DNA of 12,828 nucleotides, from assembly GCA_964467935.1 (NCBI GenBank), contig CAYYKK010000210.1, forward strand, positions 1 through 12,828, written 5' to 3'. The DNA is from CAYYKK01 sp964467935 (GTDB lineage: Bacteria; Myxococcota_A; Polyangia; Polyangiales; Polyangiaceae). The notes under the pieces were generated by a model. It ran no database searches, was not told the origin of the DNA, and saw nothing but the letters and a program-made list of their open reading frames with translations. A program made the position numbers and the translations under genes. This document shows positions 7,070 through 12,632 of the stretch, in pieces. Every line of letters starts with the position of its first letter. Position 1 is the first letter of the stretch.

Positions 7070-7821
7070 GGACCGGGGCGCGCGGGCGCTCGCTCCTCCT
7101 CGGCTGGGGGATGTCGAGCGCCCGAGAGCTCGCGCCCTACGCCGCGCTCCACGAGCGGCTCGGCTTGGCTCCGCACCTCTTCATCGCGCGCGTGTCGGAC
7201 GGGCTCTTGCGGCCGGCGTCGTACGCCGCGCGCATGGACGCCGCGCTCGCGCCTCTCTTGCGCGCCGCGCCCGCGCCGCTCTTCATCCACCTCTTCAGCG
7301 ACAACGGGTTCATCGCGCTCTCGCGCGTGCTCGAGGTGCTCGATCGGGGGCCGGCGGGCCGGCGCGTGCGCGCTGCGCTCTCGGGGATCGTGCTCGACTC
7401 GTCGCCTGGGCTCCACTCGGTGACGAGCGCCGCGGGGTTCGCCGACCGGTTCGCGCGCGGTACGACGCCGTTCGTCGCGAAGCGCCTCGGGCTCCGTCCG
7501 CGGGAGCACGTCGCGGGTCTCACGCCGCTCCTCCGCGCCGTGTTCCGCGGCTACCACGCGGTGTCACGCGGGGGGGTCGAGCGCATGCTCTCGGCGAGCG
7601 GACGCGTCGCGGCGCACGACGCGCGCGTGAAGGAGCTCTACCTGGTGGGCGAAGCCGACACGCTCGTGACGGTCGACGACGTCGAGCGCTACGCCTCGGC
7701 GCGGCGGGCGCTCGGGGTCTCGCCGCGGGTCGTGCGGTTCCCGGGCGCGCGCCACGTGGCTCTCCTGCCCTCGGATCCATCGCGTTACGAGGCCGAGATC
7801 GAGGCGTTCGTGCGCGCGTGA
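7066..7821 (+). CDS. TMEM53/DUF829-like alpha/beta hydrolase
   Basis: This 251-residue protein matches the DUF829 (TMEM53) pattern: an N-terminal SLLLGWGMSSARELAPYA strand-loop (9-26), HLFSDNG (75-81) with Ser78 in the position of the nucleophile elbow, GIVLDSSPG (107-115), ELYLVGEADTLV (190-201) with Asp198, and ARHVALLPSDPSRY (228-241) with His230. Ser78/Asp198/His230 is a plausible catalytic triad, so an esterase- or lipase-like hydrolase is the best guess; the substrate is unknown. The start at GTG 7066 overlaps the previous TGA as GTGA. It is preferred over the internal ATG at 7111 because the family's first strand (SLLLGW) lies before that ATG. The overlap implies translational coupling to the small lipoprotein. 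No signal peptide is seen, so it should be cytoplasmic or membrane-peripheral. Confidence 0.8.
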   Translation: MRTGARGRSLLLGWGMSSARELAPYAALHERLGLAPHLFIARVSDGLLRPASYAARMDAALAPLLRAAPAPLFIHLFSDNGFIALSRVLEVLDRGPAGRRVRAALSGIVLDSSPGLHSVTSAAGFADRFARGTTPFVAKRLGLRPREHVAGLTPLLRAVFRGYHAVSRGGVERMLSASGRVAAHDARVKELYLVGEADTLVTVDDVERYASARRALGVSPRVVRFPGARHVALLPSDPSRYEAEIEAFVRA

Positions 7822-7926
7822 AGGCGGCTTCGCGTGAGCGCGGCGCGCGACGATCACGTCGGACGCGGGCCCCGGAGCCGCGCCCTCGGCCCATCGGCCA
7901 CGCTTCTCTCCGGTCCTCACGTGGCG

Positions 7927-7932
7927 TATCGA
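7927..7932 (+). promoter_or_regulatory. Possible start-proximal -10 element of the DUF2378-like gene
   Basis: TATCGA lies 7 nt before GTG 7940. Spacing matches the elements before the acetyltransferase and transglycosylase, but the final consensus T is replaced by A and the upstream GCGAA is absent, so support is weaker. Confidence 0.3.
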
Positions 7933-7939
7933 TGCGGGC

Positions 7940-8545
7940 GTGACGGACCGACCCGACGTTCCGCTTTGGCGCCGCTACCTCGCGCGCCTTCCCGACGCGG
8001 AGGCCTCGTACCCCGAGTGCCTCCTCAAGGGGTCGGTCATGAAGAGCGCGCTCGAGGCGAAGCCCCCTGGGCCCCCACCCGATCTCCGCGGGATGCCCGC
8101 GAGCCTGCGCGAGCTCGCCGAGCGCCCGCCGCTGCCCAACGCTTGGGTGAGCGAGGTGTCGTTCAACGCGCTCATGATGGCGTACCAGGCCTCGGTCCCG
8201 CGGCGGGAGTTCGAGGCGTGGGTCTACGATCGCAACAAAAAGCTGCTCCAGAGCCCGCTCTATCGCGTCCTCTTCCTCGTCGTCTCGCCAGAGCGGCTCT
8301 TCAACGGCGTCTCGAATCGTTGGGGCGCGTTCCGGCGCGGCAGTCGGCTCGAGCTCCTCGCGATGGTGGGCAAGAGCGCCGAGCTGGCGCTGCACTTTCC
8401 CGCGCATCTGCACGACGAAGTGACGCTCGGGAACATGGTGATCGCGCTGCGCGCGGCGGCCGAGGCGGCTGGGGCGCGATCGCCCGAGGTGCGTCTCTCG
8501 AAGCTCACGCCGACCCGAGCCGACATCACGACGCGCTGGGAGTGA
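7940..8545 (+). CDS. DUF2378/TIGR02265-like protein (myxobacteria-restricted family), function unknown
   Basis: This 201-residue protein has the size and pattern of the Myxococcales-restricted DUF2378 family. An early LLKGSVMKSALEA stretch (28-40) corresponds to the family's opening helix. It is followed by a Tyr/Trp-containing helix (FEAWVYDRNKKLL, 91-103), SPLYRVLFLVVSPERLF (105-121), a NRWGAFRRGSRLEL segment (126-139) and a final beta strand near DITTRW (195-200). This assignment is from memory of the family pattern and is moderate. No enzyme motif, signal peptide or membrane segment is seen. GTG 7940 is the only start that keeps the whole domain; ATG 8039 (residue 34) would remove the opening region. 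It ends 6 nt before the convergent amidotransferase gene, leaving no room for a dedicated terminator. Confidence 0.75.
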   Translation: MTDRPDVPLWRRYLARLPDAEASYPECLLKGSVMKSALEAKPPGPPPDLRGMPASLRELAERPPLPNAWVSEVSFNALMMAYQASVPRREFEAWVYDRNKKLLQSPLYRVLFLVVSPERLFNGVSNRWGAFRRGSRLELLAMVGKSAELALHFPAHLHDEVTLGNMVIALRAAAEAAGARSPEVRLSKLTPTRADITTRWE

Positions 8546-8551
8546 GCCTCT

Positions 8552-9271
8552 TCATCCGATCGCGTGCGCGCGCACGGTGGGCCGCGGGCCGCTGCGGATC
8601 GATACGAGCGATCCCTGGTCGATCTCGCGCCACGCCTCGTCGGTGAGCCGCTCGCTCGCGATCGCGACGCTGCGCGTGCGGCGCCCGTCGTCACCGCGCT
8701 CGAGGGCGTAGAGCGTGCGACCGAGCCGATGCGCGAAGAGCTCCTCGCCGTCGGAGAAGAGGAAGCTCACCGCGCCCACGTCGTCGAGGCGATGGAGCGC
8801 GCGGACCGCCGCCACGACGCCTCGCTCGACGTCGCCGAGCTCGTCGACGCGGCTCATCACGAACGCGAAGAGGCGCTCGCTGTCGGTCTCTCCCTCCACT
8901 TCGGCGAGGCGGCGCGAGGACGTCTGCGCCTCGACGGCGCCCGTGGCGCGCAGCGTCCCGTTGTGGGCGAGCACGAAGGAGCCTCGCCGGAACGGGTGCG
9001 TGTTCGCGAGCGAGGTCGGGCCGACGGTCTTCTGACGCACGTGCGCGATGACGAGGCTCGCGCTCGCCGCGCGCGCGACCCCCGCGTACCGAGCGCACGC
9101 CGCCGCGCACCGCTCACTCTTGTCGATCGTCCACGCGCCGTCCACGCGAGCGGCGATGCCCCAGCCGTCGGGGTGCTCGTGCGAGAGCGCCGCGAGGCTG
9201 CGAGGGGCGTCGACCAACAGCGCGGTGAGCGCGATCGGCCGAGCGGCGACGAGGCCCAGCATCCTGCACAT
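8552..9271 (-). CDS. Class II glutamine amidotransferase domain protein (YafJ-like)
   Basis: This 239-residue protein is a free-standing Ntn-type glutamine amidotransferase. It begins Met-Cys-Arg-Met, so Cys2 becomes the N-terminal nucleophile after Met removal. Other family marks are HEHPDGWGIA (31-40), IAHVRQKTVG (75-84, substrate-binding Arg79), NTHPFRRGSFVLAHNGTL (90-107, Asn104-Gly105 for the oxyanion hole) and a glutamine-binding TDSERLFAF (129-137). The second half (about 150-230) carries SFLFSDGEELFAHRLG and ASERLTDEAWREI, typical of YafJ/DUG3-like proteins. These hydrolyse glutamine or gamma-glutamyl compounds, but the acceptor is unknown here. ATG 9271 is the only start that keeps Cys2. 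It diverges from the kinase gene across 83 nt. Confidence 0.9.
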   Translation of the reverse strand: MCRMLGLVAARPIALTALLVDAPRSLAALSHEHPDGWGIAARVDGAWTIDKSERCAAACARYAGVARAASASLVIAHVRQKTVGPTSLANTHPFRRGSFVLAHNGTLRATGAVEAQTSSRRLAEVEGETDSERLFAFVMSRVDELGDVERGVVAAVRALHRLDDVGAVSFLFSDGEELFAHRLGRTLYALERGDDGRRTRSVAIASERLTDEAWREIDQGSLVSIRSGPRPTVRAHAIG

Positions 9272-9276
9272 CCTCC
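9272..9276 (-). promoter_or_regulatory. GGAGG directly abutting the amidotransferase start codon
   Basis: On the minus strand GGAGG is immediately followed by ATG 9271 with zero spacing, too close for normal use. It is ideally spaced for the next ATG (codon 4, 9262), which would lose the essential Cys2. No in-frame start lies close upstream, so the element may be inactive or used unconventionally. Confidence 0.4.
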
Positions 9277-9338
9277 GGCACCATGGATCGAGCGGCGCGC
9301 TCGAGGCGAGTTTTCTGCGCGAGCGGCGCGCGAACGCC

Positions 9339-9344
9339 TATCCT
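9339..9344 (+). promoter_or_regulatory. Start-proximal -10 element of the kinase gene
   Basis: TATCCT lies 10 nt before ATG 9355, with GCGAA at 9330-9334, as in the elements at 5082 and 5620. The predicted transcript begins about 4 nt before the ATG. This supports 9355 over ATG 9283, which would lie upstream of the promoter. Confidence 0.45.
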
Positions 9345-9354
9345 CCGTCTCTCG

Positions 9355-11088
9355 ATGGGGGGCGGCTTCGACATCGAGGATGGACCGACCACGACCGAGG
9401 CGGGCTTCGCGATCGGCGATCAGGTGGTCGGTGGTCGCTTCCGGCTCGGCGAGCGGCTCTCGTGGGGCGGCATGGGCACGGTCTACCGCGCGCTCGATCT
9501 CGAGACGGGCCGCGAGGTCGCCGTGAAGCTCCCGCACATCGGCGCGCCGGGCGCGACCGACTCCCGCTTCGAGCGCGAGGTCCGAGCGGTCGCCTCCGTC
9601 GTGTGCTCGAGCGTGATCGGCTACGTCGGTCACGGCTCCGAAGAAGAGCCGTTCCTGGCGATGGAGCTCGTCGACGGCGAGCCGCTCGTCGCGCTCCTCC
9701 AGCAGGGCGCCCTCGACGAGGCGAGGAGCCTCTCGCTCGCGCGCCGCGTGGCGAGCGCGCTCGCGACGATCCACCTCGGCGGCTGGGTCCATCGGGACGT
9801 GAAGCCCGGAAACATCGTCGTGAGCGCGCGCGGCGAGATCAAGCTCCTCGACTTCGGTCTCTCCCGCTCCCTCGACGTGACGACGGGCTCGACCACCGCG
9901 CAGGGCGATCTCGTCGGCACGCTCGGCTACATGGCGCCCGAGCAGCTGAAGGGGCAGCCCGTCGTCGACGCCCGCACCGACGTCTTCTCCCTCGGCGTGG
10001 TCCTCTTCGAGTGCCTCACCGGCCGCCGCGCCTACCAGCGCACGGTGTCGTCGATCGCGCGAGGGATCCGGGAGCCGCCGCTCGACGTGCGGGGGGCCGG
10101 CATCCGCGGAGCCACGGCGGCGCTGCTCGAGTCGATGCTCTCGCACGAGCCCGGCGACCGTCCGAGCGACGGCATCGAAGCCCTCGTGCGGTTGCTCTGG
10201 CTCGCGGCGCCCGAGCGCGCGCCGCGGAGCCTCGGGCCGGTGCGGCGAGCGCTGAGGTACGCGCTCCGCTCGGGGTCGGTGAGCCTCGTCGGCTCGTTCG
10301 CGGGAACGGCGACGGAGGCCGCGTCCGCCGTCGCCATCCTCCTCGCCGAAATCCAAGCGCCTGCGGACGTCGTCTTCCTGAGCTGCGATCCGTCCCACAC
10401 GGCGACGCCGGGCAGCCACGCGCGCGCGCTCGCGAAGGCGCTCGAAGGACGCGGCTTCGACGGCATCTCGCGTCGCCTTCTGGGGTCGCGTCTCGGCGCG
10501 GCGAGCGACGTCGAGGGCGCGCGGAGGCTCATCGTCGTCCTCGAGGACGCGCCGTGGTGCGACCCGTCGAGCGCGACCGTGCTCGAGGAGCTCGCCGCCG
10601 CGCGCGCCCTCTCTCTCGTCGTCGGGCACTTCTCGCGAGGCCGCGCCGAGTCGACGTTGCTGCCCGGTTGGCCGAGCGTGGTCGTCGACGCTCCCGCCGA
10701 GGACGTGCCGTTCGATCGGCTCTCGCCGCTCGCGCGCTGGGTGCTCCGCGCGTCGGCGATGTTCGGCCGCGCCTTTCCCCTCGATGGCGTGCGCGCGCTC
10801 GTCGCGGGCCGCGAGGCCGAGGACGTCGAGCACGTGCTCGAGCACCTCGTACACCGCGGATCGCTGCTGCGCGCGAGCGAGACGCCGCCTCGCTACGCGT
10901 TCGCGAGCGGCTTCGGCCTCGATCTCGCGCGCGGCCTCGCGTCGCCGGGAGAAGCGAGGCTCGGGGCGAGCCTCGTCGAGGCGTACCGACGAAGCGAGGA
11001 GCCCGACGCGGCGCCGCTCGCCGCGTGGCTCACTTCTTCGGAGGAGCGCTTCGCGACCGGCGCGAGCCCGCGTGCAGCGTCGCGCTGA
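9355..11088 (+). CDS. Hanks-type Ser/Thr protein kinase fused to a degenerate AAA/STAND-like domain
   Basis: This 577-residue protein starts at ATG 9355. The kinase domain (about 29-275) has a Gly-rich loop LSWGGMGTVY (35-44, first Gly replaced by Ser36), VAVK (Lys58), a helix-C Glu75, HRDVKPGN (146-153, catalytic Asp148), DFG (166-168), GYMAPEQ (191-197) and DVFSLG (209-214), so it should be active. Residues about 305-545 resemble the AAA_16/STAND ATPases often fused to myxobacterial kinases. The Walker A place reads GSFAGTATEA (313-322) without the usual Lys-Ser/Thr. A Walker B-like strand is LIVVLEDAPWCDPSSATVL (392-410). The helical follow-on LSPLARWVLRASAMFGRAF (456-474) and RYAFASGFGLDLA (513-525) are preserved. 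The long TPR tail usual in such proteins is absent. It likely phosphorylates cytoplasmic partners, with the C-terminal half as a sensor or docking part. Its 3' end overlaps the opposite-strand gene by 59 nt. Confidence 0.88.
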   Translation: MGGGFDIEDGPTTTEAGFAIGDQVVGGRFRLGERLSWGGMGTVYRALDLETGREVAVKLPHIGAPGATDSRFEREVRAVASVVCSSVIGYVGHGSEEEPFLAMELVDGEPLVALLQQGALDEARSLSLARRVASALATIHLGGWVHRDVKPGNIVVSARGEIKLLDFGLSRSLDVTTGSTTAQGDLVGTLGYMAPEQLKGQPVVDARTDVFSLGVVLFECLTGRRAYQRTVSSIARGIREPPLDVRGAGIRGATAALLESMLSHEPGDRPSDGIEALVRLLWLAAPERAPRSLGPVRRALRYALRSGSVSLVGSFAGTATEAASAVAILLAEIQAPADVVFLSCDPSHTATPGSHARALAKALEGRGFDGISRRLLGSRLGAASDVEGARRLIVVLEDAPWCDPSSATVLEELAAARALSLVVGHFSRGRAESTLLPGWPSVVVDAPAEDVPFDRLSPLARWVLRASAMFGRAFPLDGVRALVAGREAEDVEHVLEHLVHRGSLLRASETPPRYAFASGFGLDLARGLASPGEARLGASLVEAYRRSEEPDAAPLAAWLTSSEERFATGASPRAASR

Positions 11089-11560
11089 CCGCCTCCGGCT
11101 CGCTCGACGAGGGTGGCTTGGCCTCGTCCGAAGGGGTCGCGCCGAGCGGAGCTTCGAGGCTCGCGTGGCGCGGCGTGCCGAGCGGCGCCGTCGAGCCGAA
11201 GCGCGCGGCGAGGGAGGCCGCGCCCTTGGGGAGGGTCGGGGCGGCCTCGTCCGTCGACGGGGGCGTCACCGATCCGCGCTCCTTCCCGTGCTCCTCTGGC
11301 GACGGCGCCGCGGAAGCTCCGCCCTGCGTCAGCTCCAGCCTCGCCGCGACGAACGCCCTCGCGAAGGCCGCGAGCTTCGCCGGCGGCGCCCCGTCGAGAT
11401 CGGCGAGCAGCTCCTGCTCGAGCGCCGTCCACCGACCTTCGTCGAGGCCCCCTCGCCAGAGGATCGCCTCGCGGTCGGCGAAGCGGTGCGCGAGCCGCGC
11501 GAGGATCCTCGCCGCGCGATCGCCGCCGCCCGCGTCGTCGGTTCCTCCGGGTGCCGCCAC
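11030..11560 (-). CDS. Hypothetical protein with short N-terminal helical domain and disordered tail
   Basis: This 176-residue protein starts at GTG 11560. Residues 12-77 look like a compact helical domain (HRFADREAILWRGGLDEGRW at 25-44, then AKLAAFARAFVAARLEL at 61-77). It recalls short helical modules with a spaced Trp seen in many myxobacterial hypothetical proteins, though I cannot name a family. Residues 80-176 are Pro/Ser/Ala/Glu-rich, probably disordered, and end in a basic RRSRSAPPKK. It starts 7 nt after the LysR stop on the same strand, so it may be co-transcribed, but a TATAGT 6 nt before its start suggests its own promoter. The last 59 nt overlap the kinase 3' end head-on. The promoter match and helical pattern argue that it is real; its function is unknown. 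Confidence 0.65.
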   Translation of the reverse strand: MAAPGGTDDAGGGDRAARILARLAHRFADREAILWRGGLDEGRWTALEQELLADLDGAPPAKLAAFARAFVAARLELTQGGASAAPSPEEHGKERGSVTPPSTDEAAPTLPKGAASLAARFGSTAPLGTPRHASLEAPLGATPSDEAKPPSSSEPEAVSATLHAGSRRSRSAPPKK

Positions 11561-11566
11561 CCGAGC

Positions 11567-11572
11567 ACTATA
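11567..11572 (-). promoter_or_regulatory. Start-proximal -10 element of the helical hypothetical gene
   Basis: On the minus strand TATAGT is followed by 6 nt and then GTG 11560, the spacing seen for the transglycosylase. The TAG within this hexamer is also the LysR stop codon. It implies a leaderless transcript starting at the GTG. Confidence 0.45.
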
Positions 11573-12506
11573 CGGCGACTCCGCGGGGGACGGGAGCCTC
11601 TCCGGGCGAGCGCGTCATCGGACGAGCGCGGCGAACGCCCATGCCGCGCACGAACGAGAGGAACTCCGCGAGCGCGGGCGATCGATCGTCGACACGCCAC
11701 GCCACGAGGAGATCGGCCGAGGGCGAGCCGACGATGGGGCGCAGGACGAAGCCGTGACCGCCGACGTTCCGGATCGAGTCGGGCACGATCGAGACGCCGA
11801 AGCCGGCCGCGACGAGGCTCACGACGTCGAGCTGCGGCGCCTCCTGCACGATCTTCGGGATGAAGCCCGCGTCGCGGCAGAGCAGCATCAGCTGATCGAA
11901 GAACGCCTGGCCCCTTCTCCGCGGGAAGATCACGAACGGCTCCTTCGACAGGAGACCGAGCGCGATGCGCTTCTTGCGCGCGAGCGCGTGGCCCGCGGGG
12001 AGCGCGACGACGAGCGTCTCGCGCCGTACGAGCTGGTGCGCGATCGCCGCGTCGTCGACCGGCGCGCGAACGAAGCCCACGTCGATGGCCTCGTCGCGGA
12101 GGGCGGCGATCTGATCCTGTGGCGGCATCTCTCGCAGCGCGATCTCGACGCCTGGACGCTTCGCGCGGAACGCTCGCAAGAGCTCCGTGATCCCGCTGTA
12201 GGTCAGCGAGGCGAGGTAGCCGACCACGAGGCGCCCCGTCTCGCCGGCGTCGGCCCGCTTCGCCTCGCGGACGCCGAGGTCGAGCGCCTCGAACACGCGC
12301 CGCGCGTGGAGCACGAGCGCGTCGCCGGCCGCGGTCAGGGACACGCCGCGGTTGGATCGGACGAACAGCGCGGCGCCGATCTCCGCCTCGAGATCGTGGA
12401 TCTGCCTGCTCAGCGGGGGCTGCGCGATGCGGAGCCGCGCGGCGGCGCGTCCGAAGTGCTGCTCTTCGGCCACGGCGAGGAAGTAGCGGAGGTGCCGGAG
12501 CTCCAT
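11568..12506 (-). CDS. LysR-family transcriptional regulator
   Basis: This 312-residue protein has the standard LTTR length. The N-terminal winged helix-turn-helix begins MELRHLRYFLAVAEEQHFGR (1-20) and continues with the recognition segment AAARLRIAQPPLSRQIHDLE (21-40) and LFVRSNRGVSLTAAG (47-61). The linker helix runs to about 90. The periplasmic-binding-protein-like effector domain follows, with GRLVVGYLASLTYSGI (91-106), FRAKRPGVEIALREM (113-127) and LVAAGFGVSIVPDSI (231-245). The sequence style is that of the BenM/CatM/HcaR-like branch, whose members often sense aromatic compounds, but the ligand here is unknown. The start is ATG 12506 rather than the in-frame TTG at 12512, because LTTRs begin MELRHLRYF. 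It diverges from an RND efflux gene and probably controls it; a T-N11-A operator overlaps its own start codon, suggesting autoregulation. Confidence 0.95.
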   Translation of the reverse strand: MELRHLRYFLAVAEEQHFGRAAARLRIAQPPLSRQIHDLEAEIGAALFVRSNRGVSLTAAGDALVLHARRVFEALDLGVREAKRADAGETGRLVVGYLASLTYSGITELLRAFRAKRPGVEIALREMPPQDQIAALRDEAIDVGFVRAPVDDAAIAHQLVRRETLVVALPAGHALARKKRIALGLLSKEPFVIFPRRRGQAFFDQLMLLCRDAGFIPKIVQEAPQLDVVSLVAAGFGVSIVPDSIRNVGGHGFVLRPIVGSPSADLLVAWRVDDRSPALAEFLSFVRGMGVRRARPMTRSPGEAPVPRGVAV

Positions 12507-12519
12507 ACCCAATAGGTAT
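12505..12519. promoter_or_regulatory. LysR-type T-N11-A operator
   Basis: ATACC (12505-12509) and GGTAT (12515-12519) form a perfect inverted repeat with a 5-nt centre. T12506 and A12518 are exactly 11 nt apart, the canonical LTTR box. It overlaps the LysR start codon (12504-12506), fitting autorepression, and lies about 48 nt before the predicted RND transcript start. Confidence 0.65.
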
Positions 12520-12544
12520 CACGCGATGCACGAATAACTATTGG
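12509..12544. promoter_or_regulatory. Long-spaced inverted repeat in the LysR/RND intergenic region
   Basis: CCAATAG (12509-12515) and CTATTGG (12538-12544) are perfect 7-bp inverted arms separated by 22 nt. They could position two LTTR dimers (a recognition and an activation site) around the predicted RND -35 region. The left arm overlaps the T-N11-A box. Confidence 0.45.
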
Positions 12545-12547
12545 ACA

Positions 12548-12553
12548 TATGAT
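12548..12553 (+). promoter_or_regulatory. -10 element of the RND efflux gene
   Basis: TATGAT differs from the TATAAT consensus at one position and sits in the most AT-rich patch of the window, just past the right arm of the inverted repeat. The matching -35 place (about 12525-12530, GATGCA) is poor, as expected for an activator-dependent promoter. Predicted transcription starts near 12560, giving a leader of about 70 nt. Confidence 0.45.
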
Positions 12554-12605
12554 GACCTTGGGGAACATGCTCCACGCGGCTCGGCGGCGCCCCTTCGGGT
12601 GACGC

Positions 12606-12618
12606 CCTTCGCAGAAGG
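12606..12618 (+). other. Small hairpin in the RND gene leader
   Basis: CCTTC (12606-12610) and GAAGG (12614-12618) form a 5-bp stem with a 3-nt loop, ending 14 nt before the RND ATG. The GAAGG could itself act as a ribosome binding site that the stem would mask. The stem is short and may be chance. Confidence 0.25.
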
Positions 12619-12632
12619 TCGGCGAGAAGCCC

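Noticed and set aside
7848..7861. CGACG-N4-CGTCG hairpin after the DUF829-like gene as a terminator
   Set aside because: A 5-bp stem without a T tract is easily a chance event at this base composition.
7834..8646. 270-codon plus-strand frame over the DUF2378-like gene
   Set aside because: Arg/Ala-rich with no domain; the overlapping frame from 7940 has the protein-like composition and family pattern.
9283..9354. Earlier ATG for the kinase (24 extra residues)
   Set aside because: The extra residues show no kinase-family similarity, and the start would lie upstream of the apparent TATCCT promoter element.
8857..10854. 665-codon minus-strand open frame opposite the kinase
   Set aside because: It is antisense to a kinase with complete catalytic motifs and shows no domain of its own. 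Its end only overlaps the amidotransferase in a different frame.
9048..12515. 1155-codon plus-strand open frame covering the kinase, hypothetical and LysR genes
   Set aside because: Composition is Arg/Ala-repetitive and it contradicts three genes with clear family motifs, two of them on the other strand.
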